DNA of 23,467 nucleotides from Streptomyces sp. NRRL F-2580 (GTDB lineage Bacteria; Actinomycetota; Actinomycetes; Streptomycetales; Streptomycetaceae), in NCBI RefSeq assembly GCF_000720115.1, contig NZ_JOIR01000065.1, positions 1 through 23,467 of the forward strand, read 5' to 3'. Position numbers and translations under genes: made by a program. Positions 13,782-21,121 of this stretch are shown here, piece by piece; the stretch's first letter is position 1; the number at the start of each line of letters is the position of its first letter. Below the pieces are notes generated by a model. The model saw nothing but the letters and a program-made list of their open reading frames with translations, had not been told where the DNA came from and made no database searches.

Positions 13782-14528
13782 CTACACCGCTGCGACGGCG
13801 GGCCGCTGGGCGGCCCTGGCGTGTTGCATGGCCGTGAGCCTGCGCACGAAGAGCACCGCGAGGAGGGCTGCCGCGATGTCGAGAACGTCACCGGCCAGCA
13901 TGGTCGTGGCCGCGTCGCGCACGGCGTCGGTGCTCTGGGCGCGGCTGTAGGACATGCCCCCGTACCACCCCAGGACCCGGGACAGGGCGAAGGCGCCCCA
14001 CCAGAGGTTGACCAGGGTCAACGGGAAACGCCGGTATCCCCCGTCGGTCCCGAGGGGCGTGCTCGACCCCCACGTGGTCACGGCGATCCGGTACGGCAGC
14101 CAGAGGTTGGCGAACGGTACGAACCAGGCGCCGATCGCCCAGCCCAGCGCGAGCTTGTCCGCGCCCGGTGCGAAGACCTCGGCGTTCGTGCGCACCCGGT
14201 GGAACCAGACGATGAAGACGATGCCCGTCACGAGCAGGGCGTTGCCCTGGATCGTGCCGACCAGACCGGTCAGTCTCTGGCCTCGGTCGAGCTCGGCATC
14301 ACTGACCGTGGCGGGATCCGCGAGAAGGCGCTCCATGAGCGTGCGCATGTTCCAGTCGGCGTACACGGCGTACGCGGCGAGCCCGATGACCAGCGAGAAC
14401 AGCACGGCCAGGGCGATGGCCAGGCCCACGGGCGCACGGAGCCGATCGCCCTGCACGCCGGGCGCAGCGTACGGGGACGGAGGCGGGGGCGAGGTCGGGG
14501 CCGGCGGATCGACCGGAGCTGCGGACAT
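13782..14528 (-). CDS. DUF4328-domain membrane protein
   Basis: The protein has 248 aa from ATG 14528, with a G-run (GGGGG) about 9 nt upstream. The N-terminal 30 residues are Pro-rich (PPAPTSPPPPSPYAAPG). Transmembrane segments lie at about 33-55, 88-108, 128-150, 170-188 and 212-232. The DUF4328 marker pattern is clear: VTGIVFIVWFHRVRTNAEVF, then ALGWAIGAWFVPFANLWLPY and LVNLWWGAFALSRVL. The family is widespread in Actinobacteria and its role is unknown. The gene is monocistronic on the minus strand. The 228-bp gap to the next gene (14529-14756) holds no supportable feature. Confidence 0.9.
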   Translation of the reverse strand: MSAAPVDPPAPTSPPPPSPYAAPGVQGDRLRAPVGLAIALAVLFSLVIGLAAYAVYADWNMRTLMERLLADPATVSDAELDRGQRLTGLVGTIQGNALLVTGIVFIVWFHRVRTNAEVFAPGADKLALGWAIGAWFVPFANLWLPYRIAVTTWGSSTPLGTDGGYRRFPLTLVNLWWGAFALSRVLGWYGGMSYSRAQSTDAVRDAATTMLAGDVLDIAAALLAVLFVRRLTAMQHARAAQRPAVAAV

Positions 14529-14756
14529 GCTGAAGAACCCCCAGGGCGCGAGTACACGAGAAGGCGCGCCGAGCAGGGCGGGCCAAGCTGGAGCCTAAGC
14601 ACAACCGGGACACCTTCGAGCACCGGCCCGGGGCCGTGGCGCTTCCCGAGCGGTGCGAGCCGCCCGAGTCACCCCCCTCTGCAACCGGTACGGCCACCCG
14701 CCACGGCTCGTCGGCCTCGCCCTCGGTGCTTCCAGGGGTGATCGGGCCGGTTCGGC

Positions 14757-15050
14757 TCAGGTCAGGCTCCACGACCAGGTGTCGTCGGCGGTGACGAGGC
14801 AGGCGAGGACCACGAGGTCGGCCACGCCCAGGGCGATGCCCAGGCGGGCGCGGCCCGGCCTGGTGGTCTGCCGCCACAGGGCGAGGGAGCCGAGGACGAC
14901 GGCGATCGGGCCGAGGAGCAGGTTCATCACCAGGAGCCCGACCAAGCCGAGGACGAACGCGGTGACGGCCATCACGTCGGCGTCGCGGTAGCGGCCGCGG
15001 GCACGAGGGCGTGCGTCGGCCGGGGTCTTGACGTCGGTGGGCTGGTTCAT
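14757..15050 (-). CDS. DUF4190-type small membrane protein
   Basis: The protein has 97 aa from ATG 15050, with GGAGG 6 nt upstream inside the end of the preceding gene. The stop of that gene and this ATG share one base (TGATG), so the two are translationally coupled. The N-terminus is polar (PTDVKTPADARPRARGRYRD). Two hydrophobic helices follow: AVTAFVLGLVGLLVMNLLLG, then GPIAVVLGSLALWRQTTRPG and LGIALGVADLVVLACLV. This is the DUF4190 layout (short proteins with AxxxLGLxG...GixAivlG). The role is unknown; partners often sit near transport or signalling genes. Confidence 0.78.
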   Translation of the reverse strand: MNQPTDVKTPADARPRARGRYRDADVMAVTAFVLGLVGLLVMNLLLGPIAVVLGSLALWRQTTRPGRARLGIALGVADLVVLACLVTADDTWSWSLT

Positions 15051-15235
15051 CACAGACCTCCCTGGCGGTGGTCGGGGCGCCCGGAACGGTGGCCGGAGAG
15101 GCGCTCGCGTACGGCGAAGAGGGCGAGCCAGAGTGTGATCACCAGGCCGGCGGCCACGCTGACCGGCACCGGCACATGGGCCACGGTGCCGAGGATGATG
15201 CCCAGGATGAGGAGTGCACCTACGAGGAAGAGCAC
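15050..15235 (-). CDS. Small two-helix membrane protein
   Basis: The protein has 61 aa from GTG 15235, which has a perfect AGGAGG 7 nt upstream; the in-frame GTG at 15271 lacks a site and would put this AGGAGG inside the gene. Two membrane helices are visible (LFLVGALLILGIILGTVAH and VAAGLVITLWLALFAVRERL), with a basic, His-containing tail. It is first in a two-gene operon with the DUF4190 gene and is divergent from a TetR regulator 101 bp away, which may regulate the pair. The family is not identified. Confidence 0.75.
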   Translation of the reverse strand: MLFLVGALLILGIILGTVAHVPVPVSVAAGLVITLWLALFAVRERLSGHRSGRPDHRQGGL

Positions 15236-15255
15236 GGGAGTTCCTCCTACTTTCA

Positions 15256-15330
15256 GGTAACAGTTGTTCACCGAATACCCGGTTCAGTCCGTCTCATGCT
15301 GGCGGCCGTTGACTGTGACGCGGTTGACTG
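15256..15330. promoter_or_regulatory. Candidate operators between the TetR gene and the small membrane operon
   Basis: Two signals lie in the 101-bp divergent region. GGTAACAGTTGTTCACC at 15256-15272 has imperfect dyad symmetry (GGTRA...TYACC). GTTGACTG occurs twice in direct orientation at 15308-15315 and 15323-15330, 15 bp apart, just before the TetR ATG. The repeats contain -35-like TTGACT. TetR-type binding is usually to a dyad, so the first site is the better operator candidate for that protein. Confidence 0.4.
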
Positions 15331-15336
15331 CCTTTC

Positions 15337-15960
15337 ATGAGTGCGAACACCGGTGTCCGCGAGGCGCAGCGGCGCCGTACCCGGCGGGCGCTGCTCGATG
15401 CGGCCCTAAGCCAGTTGGAGGAGCGGAGTCTGGGGGCCCTCGGTCTGCGGGAGGTCGCCCGGCACGCCGGGGTCACCCCCACCGCCTTCTACCGGCACTT
15501 CCGTGGCATGGACGAGCTGGGGACCGTACTCGTCGAGGAGGCCCTGGCCAGCCTGCACGCAACCGTACGGGGCGTCCTCGCGTCGAGCGGCGATGCCGGT
15601 CGGCGCTCCGAGGGTGCGGTGCGGCTCGTCGCCGAACTCGTCCGCAGCCGTCCGGCGCACGTCCGCTTCCTCGTCCGGGAGCGGCACGGCGGGGTGGCGG
15701 CGGTGCGCGAGGCCATCGCCGCACAACTCGACGCCTTCGCGGCCGAGATCGGCGCCGTCCTCGTGGCCGAGCCGCTCAGCGCGGGCTGGGGGGCCGCCGA
15801 TGTGACGATGCTGTCCCGGCTGCTGGTCGATCACATGTTCATGACGGCCTCCGCGTGCCTGGCCGCCTCCCTGCGCGGCGAGGACTGGTCCCCCGTTCTC
15901 GCGACGGCCCGCGCCCAGCTCCGCCTGATCCACCTCGGACGCGAGCACTGGCAGGGTTAG
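15337..15960 (+). CDS. TetR-family transcriptional regulator
   Basis: The protein has 207 aa from ATG 15337. The N-terminal helix-turn-helix is typical: RRRTRRALLDAALSQLEERS, LGLREVARHAGVTPTAFYRHF at about residues 30-50, with the FYRHF recognition-helix end. The rest is an all-helical ligand/dimer domain (LVRSRPAHVRFLVRERHGG, VTMLSRLLVDHMFMTASACL) resembling the TetR group that senses hydrophobic ligands such as acyl-CoAs; this is a loose analogy. No Shine-Dalgarno sequence precedes the ATG. It is divergent from the small membrane protein/DUF4190 operon, its likely target. Confidence 0.9.
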   Translation: MSANTGVREAQRRRTRRALLDAALSQLEERSLGALGLREVARHAGVTPTAFYRHFRGMDELGTVLVEEALASLHATVRGVLASSGDAGRRSEGAVRLVAELVRSRPAHVRFLVRERHGGVAAVREAIAAQLDAFAAEIGAVLVAEPLSAGWGAADVTMLSRLLVDHMFMTASACLAASLRGEDWSPVLATARAQLRLIHLGREHWQG

Positions 15961-16132
15961 GAGACAGCGCAGGCTGCAGACAGTCACCTTTGGGGCATAA
16001 CCCCGCGGTGGTTTAGCGCCGTTGGCGACGCGGGAGCAACGTCCGTCACGGTCTCGCCGTACCGCTGAGGTCGCAGCGGCGACGGCCGGAAATCATCATC
16101 AGGGCGCACCTGTCGCACGGCGGGAGGCCGCG

Positions 16133-17196
16133 ATGATGTCCGTCATGGCACAAGAACTCGCAACGCTCGCCCAGCGGACCGCGGACCGGCTGGCCGGGCA
16201 GCACGTCGGCGTGGTGGTGGCCGCGGTGGCGGACGACGTCGTGGAGATACGGGGTGCCGGAAGCACCGGCGCAGGCCACGGGGGTGTCCCCGGCCCCGGC
16301 ACCCTGTTCGAGATCGGCTCGGTGACCAAGGCGTTCACCGCCCTGGCGCTGACGCGTATGGCATCCGCCGGCACGGTGGCCCTGGACGAGCCGCTCGGCG
16401 ATCTGCTGCCCGCCGGGACGGCCGTTCCGTCACGGGACGGGCGGCCGATCTTGCTGCGGCATCTGGCCACCCACACCTCCGGCCTGCCGCGACTGCCGAA
16501 GGGGATGCTGCTCCAGGCCCTGCTGCGCCCGTCGAAGCCGGATCCGTACGCCGGTTGCACGGCCGACGTCCTGCTGTCCGGGCTGGCCGGGACCCGGCTG
16601 GGGGCCACTCCGGGGAAGCGGTTCCGCTACTCCAACCTCGGAGCCGGGCTGCTGGGGCTGGCCCTCGCCCGCCGGGCGGGCACGGAGTACGAGAGCCTCG
16701 TCAGCCGGGAGATCTGCGCCCCGTTGGGCATGAGCGACACCGTGGTGACGGTGGACGGCAGCCGCTCGGAGCGCTCCGCGCGGGGGCACGTGCGCCGGGG
16801 GCGGCCGGCCGCGCCGTGGCACCTCGCCGACCTGGTGGGAGCGGGCGGCCTGCACTCGACCGCGAGCGACCTGGTGGCGTTCGTACGGGCCCAGTTGGAC
16901 GGCGGGCCCGCGGGGCTCGACGAGGCGATCCGCCTGAGCCGTGCGTTCGAGCACCGCAGGAACTCCTTCACCTGGGTGCACCTCGGCTGGATGGCCCACC
17001 GTCTGCACCCCCGGCAGGGCGGCCACCTCCAGATCTGGCACAACGGGGGAACGGGGGGCTTCTCCTCCTTCGTGGGGTTCGACCCGGAGAAACGGGTCGC
17101 CGTCATCGCCCTCGGCAACACCCGGCGCCCGGTGGACGGTCGTGCCTTCGACCTCCTGCGCACGCTGCAGGCGCAAGTGCGGCCACGCCGAACTGA
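16133..17196 (+). CDS. Serine beta-lactamase-like hydrolase; expected stop codon missing
   Basis: The start is ATG 16133 or 16136, with GGGAGG 5 or 8 nt upstream. The class C/PBP4*-type catalytic motifs are in order: SVTK with Ser63 and Lys66, YSN at 166-168, and HNGGTGG at 303-309, which replaces KTG. There is no signal peptide, so a cytoplasmic esterase or peptidase is more likely than a true beta-lactamase. The homologous part ends near residue 350 (NTRRPVDGRAFDLLRTLQAQ), but no stop follows. The same frame stays open to 18136, across the next gene. A one-base shift would end it at the TGA of 17194-17196 (reading TPN then stop), which I use as the nominal end. Either a frameshift removed the stop or the protein has a long non-homologous tail. 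Confidence 0.75.
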
Positions 17197-17339
17197 CGAC
17201 GGCTCGGCGCCGGGCGGGTGGGGAAGGCGTTCCACCGCCGTGCTGCCCGGCCGGCCCGCTCAGGCGCAGCCCGATTTCCTTGACGAACCACCGGGCATGC
17301 CTTCTGTCGGGGGCGCGACTCACGAGGGGGGGCGAGCTG

Positions 17340-18305
17340 ATGACGGTCACTGGCGGGCGCGGGCACGGACGTACGGGACGGGGCGCCGGCGTCTTGCTGC
17401 GACTGGCTTCGGTGGCTGCCGGCGTGGCGGTGGCCGCGCTGTTGGTCGTCGACTTCCGGCTGACCGGTTCGGCCGGTCGGCAGGTACTCGTGGTGGGGGT
17501 GATGGCCGCCTTCGTGAGCGCGGGCGTAGGGGCGGTGTCGAGCCTGACGGGTCTGCTGATGCGGCCGTCCTTGCGACGGGCCCAAGGGCTGCTCGCGCAG
17601 GAGCCCGGCCTCTGGGGGTCGGACCGGGAGTTCTTCGCCCCGGTGCGTCGTCTGATGTTCCTCGGCGTGCTGCAGACCCTGGTCGGCCTGCTGGTCCTGC
17701 TCACCGTGTATCCGCTCGCCCTCTGGGCCGGCGTGCGGATCTGCGGCGCCGTGGGTCTGTCGGCGCGCCTGACGGGGCTGTGGCCGGTGTTCGTCTCGGG
17801 GCTGCTGGTGGCGGCCGTCGCCACCACCGTGGGGACCTTCTTCGCCCTGTTCCGCCGACGCGGCGGCCGCGCGGCCGCGCGCTCGCTGGCCGCCGTACTG
17901 CTCAATGCCGCTGGACTCGCGCTCGCCTGGCTCGTGCTGGACGGCGTAGGGCTCGACTCCGCGCCGGGGTGGCGGCAGGTGATCGCCCTGTGTGCCGTGG
18001 CGTCCCTCTTCATGCTGCCGCGCATCACGCTGTCCCTGCCCGTGCCGGGAGTCGCCTCGATCGTCCTCGTCGCCTACCACTGCCTGCTGTTGTGGCTGAT
18101 CTGCGCGGCCTTCGCGTTCGTGGACCCGCGTCTTGACGCCGACGGCTTCTGGCAGTTGGCGGGGGCCGCCGCGATCATGTGGGCGGCCGAGTGGCCCGCG
18201 CGTCTGGCCGTCGGGCGGGCGCAGGCGGCCGCCGCCCGGCCGGCTCCCGTCCTGCCCGATCCGTTCCCGCCGGATCACGGGTTTCCCTCCGGCCCGCTGT
18301 ACTGA
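17340..18305 (+). CDS. Polytopic membrane protein of unknown function
   Basis: The protein has 321 aa from ATG 17340, preceded by a G/A-rich GGGGGGCGAG about 4 nt upstream. About seven hydrophobic segments are visible: LLRLASVAAGVAVAALLVVD, VLVVGVMAAFVSAGVGAVSS, LGVLQTLVGLLVLLTVYPLA, VFVSGLLVAAVATTVGTFFA, LAAVLLNAAGLALAWLVLD, VIALCAVASLFMLPRITLSL and IVLVAYHCLLLWLICAAFAF. The tail is Pro-rich and ends SGPLY. It has no catalytic or transport motif I recognise. It follows the serine hydrolase in the same direction and precedes the rhomboid-like gene by 59 bp, so the three may be one transcript. Confidence 0.8.
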   Translation: MTVTGGRGHGRTGRGAGVLLRLASVAAGVAVAALLVVDFRLTGSAGRQVLVVGVMAAFVSAGVGAVSSLTGLLMRPSLRRAQGLLAQEPGLWGSDREFFAPVRRLMFLGVLQTLVGLLVLLTVYPLALWAGVRICGAVGLSARLTGLWPVFVSGLLVAAVATTVGTFFALFRRRGGRAAARSLAAVLLNAAGLALAWLVLDGVGLDSAPGWRQVIALCAVASLFMLPRITLSLPVPGVASIVLVAYHCLLLWLICAAFAFVDPRLDADGFWQLAGAAAIMWAAEWPARLAVGRAQAAAARPAPVLPDPFPPDHGFPSGPLY

Positions 18306-18364
18306 GGATGGCTGCTGTTACCCGCCGGTCCCCGCCTTCGGGTCGGCCGGGAGAATGCCACGGT

Positions 18365-19156
18365 ATGAACTCTCCGTCACCGTGGGGTCTTCCGGGCAGG
18401 ACGCTGCGCGCCGTGCGGGGGTACCCGCGTCGTGCGCCGCTGACCCTCGCCTATGTCTGTCTGCTCCTGGCCGGCCATGCCTGGGTCGGTTACGGGCTGT
18501 CCGCCGATCGGGCGGCCGGGGTGCTGGGCTACCTGAGCACCAATGTGGACAACCTGCGGGACCATCCGTTGTCCGCGCTGCTCGGCAGCGCGCTGTTCTT
18601 CGACGGCACGCTCACGGAGGTCACCTCAACCGACTTCGTGGGTACCTTCATCACCCTGGGTCTCGGTGTGTGCTGCTTCCTGGCCTGGGCGGAGCACCGG
18701 TGGGGAAAGCCGCGCGCCGTGGCCGTGTTCCTCGGCGGGCATGTCGCGGCCACCCTGCTCACCGCTGTGGTCATCACCGTCGCGCTGCGGCACGGCTGGT
18801 ATCCGGCGGCCGTGCGGCAGTCCTTGGACTACGGGGTCAGTTACGGCGCCCAGACCGTGCTGGCGATCGGCACGCTCGCCCTGCCGCGCCGGGGCCGCCG
18901 GCCTTGGGCCGTGTTCGTTCTCGCGTGGCCTGTGGGCGGTGCCGAATGGACCGGGCCGCTGCCGGACTTCACCACCGTCGGCCATCTCACGGCGGCGGCC
19001 CTCGGCTTCGGGCTGCTGGGTGTCCCGGCTTTCCGGCGGCGACGGGTGCGCGCTGCCGGGCGGCCCTGCCCCGCGGGCGGCTTCGGACCGCACCGGGGCT
19101 CCGTTGCGGAGTCGACGTCAACGGCAGCCGGAACAAGGACACCTCCCTCAGCCTGA
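18365..19156 (+). CDS. Rhomboid-like intramembrane protein
   Basis: The protein has 263 aa from ATG 18365, with a GGGAG site about 11 nt upstream. It has six or so membrane segments and fits the actinobacterial rhomboid-like (Rhomboid_2-type) group: LTLAYVCLLLAGHAWVGYG, a Leu/Phe-rich L1-like loop (HPLSALLGSALFFDG), FITLGLGVCCFLAWAEHRWG, GVSYGAQTVLAIG with Ser159 in a GxSx motif, and VGHLTAAALGFGLLG with His207. Ser159 and His207 would be the catalytic dyad of an intramembrane protease. The motif is not the classical GASG, so activity is uncertain. The C-terminal 40 residues are Arg/Pro/Gly-rich and cytoplasmic. Confidence 0.82.
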   Translation: MNSPSPWGLPGRTLRAVRGYPRRAPLTLAYVCLLLAGHAWVGYGLSADRAAGVLGYLSTNVDNLRDHPLSALLGSALFFDGTLTEVTSTDFVGTFITLGLGVCCFLAWAEHRWGKPRAVAVFLGGHVAATLLTAVVITVALRHGWYPAAVRQSLDYGVSYGAQTVLAIGTLALPRRGRRPWAVFVLAWPVGGAEWTGPLPDFTTVGHLTAAALGFGLLGVPAFRRRRVRAAGRPCPAGGFGPHRGSVAESTSTAAGTRTPPSA

Positions 19157-19208
19157 GCTGCGGCGCCGACGCAGGTGGGACGGGTGCGGCCGCGGCATCA
19201 CACCGCTT

Positions 19209-19802
19209 TCAACTGCCGGGGGCGACGGGCCGTTTGTAGTACCGCCACGGGAACCATCCCGCCCCGACCGGAATCCATCCTTCTACTTCCAGTCGTCGGT
19301 GGCGCGCACCGGAGGGGAGGGTGACCCGGCAGTGCTCCCAGGGGTGGCCGGAGGCCTCCACCTCGTGGAAGAAGGGGCCGTAGCCCACCATGTGCCAGCC
19401 GTCGCGGCCGGCCTCCTCCAGGGCGGCCATCTCGTCGAACGCGGTCAGCCCGCTGAGGGTGCGGCGCTTCGGGGCGTTCGGGCCCTCGGCGAGCGGTGCG
19501 GACGGACCCGCCCCCGCGGTCTTGCCCGCGAAGCGCTGCTGGGCGGCCTGGCGGCTCACTCCCAGGACGCGTCCCACCGTGTCCCAGCTGTGGCCGGCGG
19601 ATCTGGCGCCCTGGACGGCCTCGCGCAGCAGGCGACTGGCCTCCTCGGCGCCGACGCGCGAGGCGTCCAGCAGGCGCAGGTACCCGTGGGCGTCGTGTTC
19701 GAGCGAGTCGGCCAGTCCGTCGGGGGCGCCGAGGACGGCTGCGGCGATCCCTTCCCGGATCCGGTCCGTCTCCGCCGGGTGGAGCAGTGGCTCGTCGGTC
19801 AT
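19209..19802 (-). CDS. Helix-turn-helix protein with C-terminal domain of unknown function
   Basis: The protein has 197 aa from ATG 19802, which overlaps the stop of the upstream gene by 4 bp (ATGA), indicating translational coupling. A helix-turn-helix lies at about residues 60-91: LLREAVQGARSAGHSWDTVG, then RVLGVSRQAAQQRF. The recognition helix GVSRQAAQQRF is of the resolvase/sigma-region-4-like type common in actinobacterial regulators. Residues about 118-195 form a compact Trp/Tyr-rich module (GRDGWHMVGYGPFFHEVEA, WEHCRVTLP, WIPVGAGWFPWRYYKRP) that could bind a ligand or partner. It probably binds the two palindromes at the operon promoter, an inference from position only. Confidence 0.82.
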   Translation of the reverse strand: MTDEPLLHPAETDRIREGIAAAVLGAPDGLADSLEHDAHGYLRLLDASRVGAEEASRLLREAVQGARSAGHSWDTVGRVLGVSRQAAQQRFAGKTAGAGPSAPLAEGPNAPKRRTLSGLTAFDEMAALEEAGRDGWHMVGYGPFFHEVEASGHPWEHCRVTLPSGARHRRLEVEGWIPVGAGWFPWRYYKRPVAPGS

Positions 19803-20083
19803 CGGCGCAGTCCGGCGAGGGGTTCGAGGGCGTCGAGGACCGCCGCGTCGCGGCGTGCCCGCTCGGCGCGGTCACGGGCCTCCCGGGCGGCCAGGGCGGC
19901 CGTGCCGGCGATGAGTACGAGGCTCCCGACGATCAGGGCGATGGTGGCGAAGGCGCCGAGCCGGCCGCCGAGCATCGCCGTCAAGGCGGGCAGGGTCACG
20001 GCGAGCGGCAGTACGGCCGCCGTGGACGTGGTGGCCGGAAAGAGGTCGCGGTTCCGGGCCTTCATCCATCTCAAGATCAACAT
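19799..20083 (-). CDS. Small membrane protein, probably leaderless start
   Basis: The protein has 94 aa from ATG 20083, or 88 aa from the in-frame ATG 20065. Two membrane helices are seen (AAVLPLAVTLPALTAML and LGAFATIALIVGSLVLIAG), then a charged helix AALAAREARDRAERARRDAA. ATG 20083 has no ribosome-binding site, but a TTGACA box, 17 bp, and a weak TTTCCT box lie so that transcription would begin at its A. A leaderless mRNA is therefore plausible. The gene is coupled to the downstream HTH gene and may act with it, for example by tethering it to the membrane; that is conjecture. Confidence 0.7.
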   Translation of the reverse strand: MLILRWMKARNRDLFPATTSTAAVLPLAVTLPALTAMLGGRLGAFATIALIVGSLVLIAGTAALAAREARDRAERARRDAAVLDALEPLAGLRR

Positions 20084-20085
20084 AC

Positions 20086-20131
20086 GTCAAGGAAACCTTG
20101 ACACGGATTACTTGTCAAGAATTCCTTGACA
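20086..20131. promoter_or_regulatory. Twin palindromic operators at the HTH operon promoter
   Basis: Site 1 is GTCAAGG-AAA-CCTTGAC at 20086-20102, and site 2 is TGTCAAG-AATTC-CTTGACA at 20113-20131. Both have perfect 7-bp arms built from the same CTTGAC half-site, with centres 28 bp apart. Site 2 contains the minus-strand TTGACA -35 box, and site 1 covers the expected -10 region and ends 2 bp before the ATG at 20083. Binding at both would block the operon. The HTH protein of the same operon is the natural candidate ligand. Site 2 also lies 71 bp upstream of the divergent hydrolase promoter. Confidence 0.72.
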
Positions 20132-20201
20132 CCTGCGTGCACTCCCTGCCTCCCGCACCCGGGTGACCGGCGGCGACGAGAGCGCCCGCGCGAGAAACCA
20201 T

Positions 20202-20230
20202 TTGGCGGACCCGGCGGCCGCTGCTACTTT
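20202..20230 (+). promoter_or_regulatory. Promoter of the hydrolase transcript
   Basis: TTGGCG at 20202-20207 and TACTTT at 20225-20230 are separated by 17 bp and fit a housekeeping-type promoter. The predicted start of transcription is near 20237, about 30 nt before the leader peptide GTG and about 133 nt before the hydrolase ATG. Confidence 0.55.
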
Positions 20231-20267
20231 TCCGGAGGCCGTGCGAGAGAACGAGGAGGTGGTACCC

Positions 20268-20321
20268 GTGAACGCAGTATCGACATGGGTGCTCCCCTCC
20301 GGGGTCACGGTCGGACGCTAG
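20268..20321 (+). CDS. Leader peptide, 17 aa, upstream of the hydrolase
   Basis: GTG 20268 has an almost perfect GAGGAGGT ribosome-binding site 7 nt upstream, far better than that of the hydrolase itself. It encodes VNAVSTWVLPSGVTVGR and ends at TAG 20319-20321. The stop lies 3 nt before the left arm of a hairpin that hides the hydrolase ribosome-binding site. The peptide is in the same frame as the hydrolase, 49 nt upstream. It has no signal or membrane segment, so its translation rather than its product is probably what matters. Confidence 0.6.
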   Translation: MNAVSTWVLPSGVTVGR

Positions 20322-20369
20322 GCAGGTCGTCCGGGAGCGCCGTTTTCAGCACTCCCGAAAGGCACGACC
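20288..20369 (+). promoter_or_regulatory. Candidate translational attenuator (alternative RNA hairpins)
   Basis: Sequestering form: GGTCGT (20325-20330) pairs with ACGACC (20364-20369), and CGGGAG (20332-20337) with CTCCCG (20352-20357). This encloses the hydrolase AAAGG site (20358-20362) in an internal loop directly before the ATG. Competing forms use the same left arms: CGGACG (20312-20317) with CGTCCG (20328-20333), and GGTGCTCCC (20288-20296) with GGGAGCGCC (20333-20341, one G-U). A ribosome on the leader peptide would change which form wins. The pairings are read from the sequence; the regulatory role is inferred. Confidence 0.6.
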
Positions 20370-21092
20370 ATGCGATTCACTTCCGAGCAACGCCTCGACG
20401 ACGGCGTCCTCGCACGCGAGTTCACCCTCGGCGAGATCCCCGGCACCCTGTGGACGCCGGAATCCGACGCACCGGCCCCACTGGTCCTGATGGCTCACAA
20501 CAACGGCCTGCCCAAGTCGGCGGACCGGCTGGTGGCCCGGGCCCGGCACACCGCGGCGTGCGGCTACGCGGTGGCCACCATCGACGCCGCCGGGTGCGGT
20601 GACCGGCCCCGTTCCGCCGCCGACGAACAGGCCCGCGCCGACCTCCGCCGGGCGATGCAGGCCGGCGAACCCGTCGACGAGATCTTCGAATCCTTCATCG
20701 GCCCGCTGGTCGAAGAGGCGGTCCCGGAATGGCGGACCACCCTGGACGCCCTCCTCGCACTGCCCGAGATCGACGGCCCGGTCGGGTACTCGGGGTGGAC
20801 CGCCGTCGGCATCCACCTCGCGGCGGTCGAGCCGCGCATCGCGGCCGCCGGCTTCTTCGCCGGGGGCTACGTGCCCCGCGCCCAGCGCGAGGAAGCCCGG
20901 CAGGTCACCGTTCCGCTGCTGTTCCTGCTGCAGTGGGACGACGAAGGGAACCCCCGGCAGCGGGCCCTGGACCTGTTCGACGCCTTCGGCACCAAGGAGA
21001 AGACGCTGCACGCCAACCTGGGCGGGCACACCGGCACCCCGTGGTTCGAGGTGGAGGACGGGGCCCGATTCTTCGACCGGCACCTGAAGTGA
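20370..21092 (+). CDS. Alpha/beta-hydrolase (dienelactone-hydrolase-like)
   Basis: The protein has 240 aa from ATG 20370, with AAAGG 7 nt upstream, inside a hairpin. The alpha/beta-hydrolase fold is apparent: LVLMAHNNGLPKS (oxyanion strand and loop), YAVATIDAAGCGDR (second strand and turn), GPVGYSGWTAVGIHLA with the nucleophile-elbow serine in GYSGWT, LLFLLQWDDEGNPRQRALDL with the likely catalytic Asp in QWDDE, and LGGHTGTPWFEV with the catalytic His in GGHTG. There is no signal peptide, so it is cytoplasmic. The substrate is unknown; relatives act on esters and small lactones. A 15-bp inverted repeat follows at 21179. The long, structured leader with a uORF is unusual for this enzyme class and hints at ribosome-linked control. 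Confidence 0.86.
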   Translation: MRFTSEQRLDDGVLAREFTLGEIPGTLWTPESDAPAPLVLMAHNNGLPKSADRLVARARHTAACGYAVATIDAAGCGDRPRSAADEQARADLRRAMQAGEPVDEIFESFIGPLVEEAVPEWRTTLDALLALPEIDGPVGYSGWTAVGIHLAAVEPRIAAAGFFAGGYVPRAQREEARQVTVPLLFLLQWDDEGNPRQRALDLFDAFGTKEKTLHANLGGHTGTPWFEVEDGARFFDRHLK

Positions 21093-21121
21093 GGCCGGGC
21101 CGCCGCCAGGCCGACAGCAGA

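Noticed and set aside
15985..16006. TTGGGGCATAACCCC, resembling the core of the phage T7 terminator
   Set aside because: Only a 4-bp stem, no T tract, and the likeness is a short chance match. It may act as a weak terminator for the TetR gene, but this cannot be supported.
17103..18278. Minus-strand frame of about 390 codons opposite the membrane-protein gene
   Set aside because: His/Gln/Arg/Gly-rich translation typical of the antisense of a GC-rich gene.
20126..20602. Plus-strand frame starting near 20126 and running into the hydrolase gene
   Set aside because: It overlaps the promoter, leader peptide and hydrolase in another frame, and its translation is Arg/Gly-rich without protein-like character.
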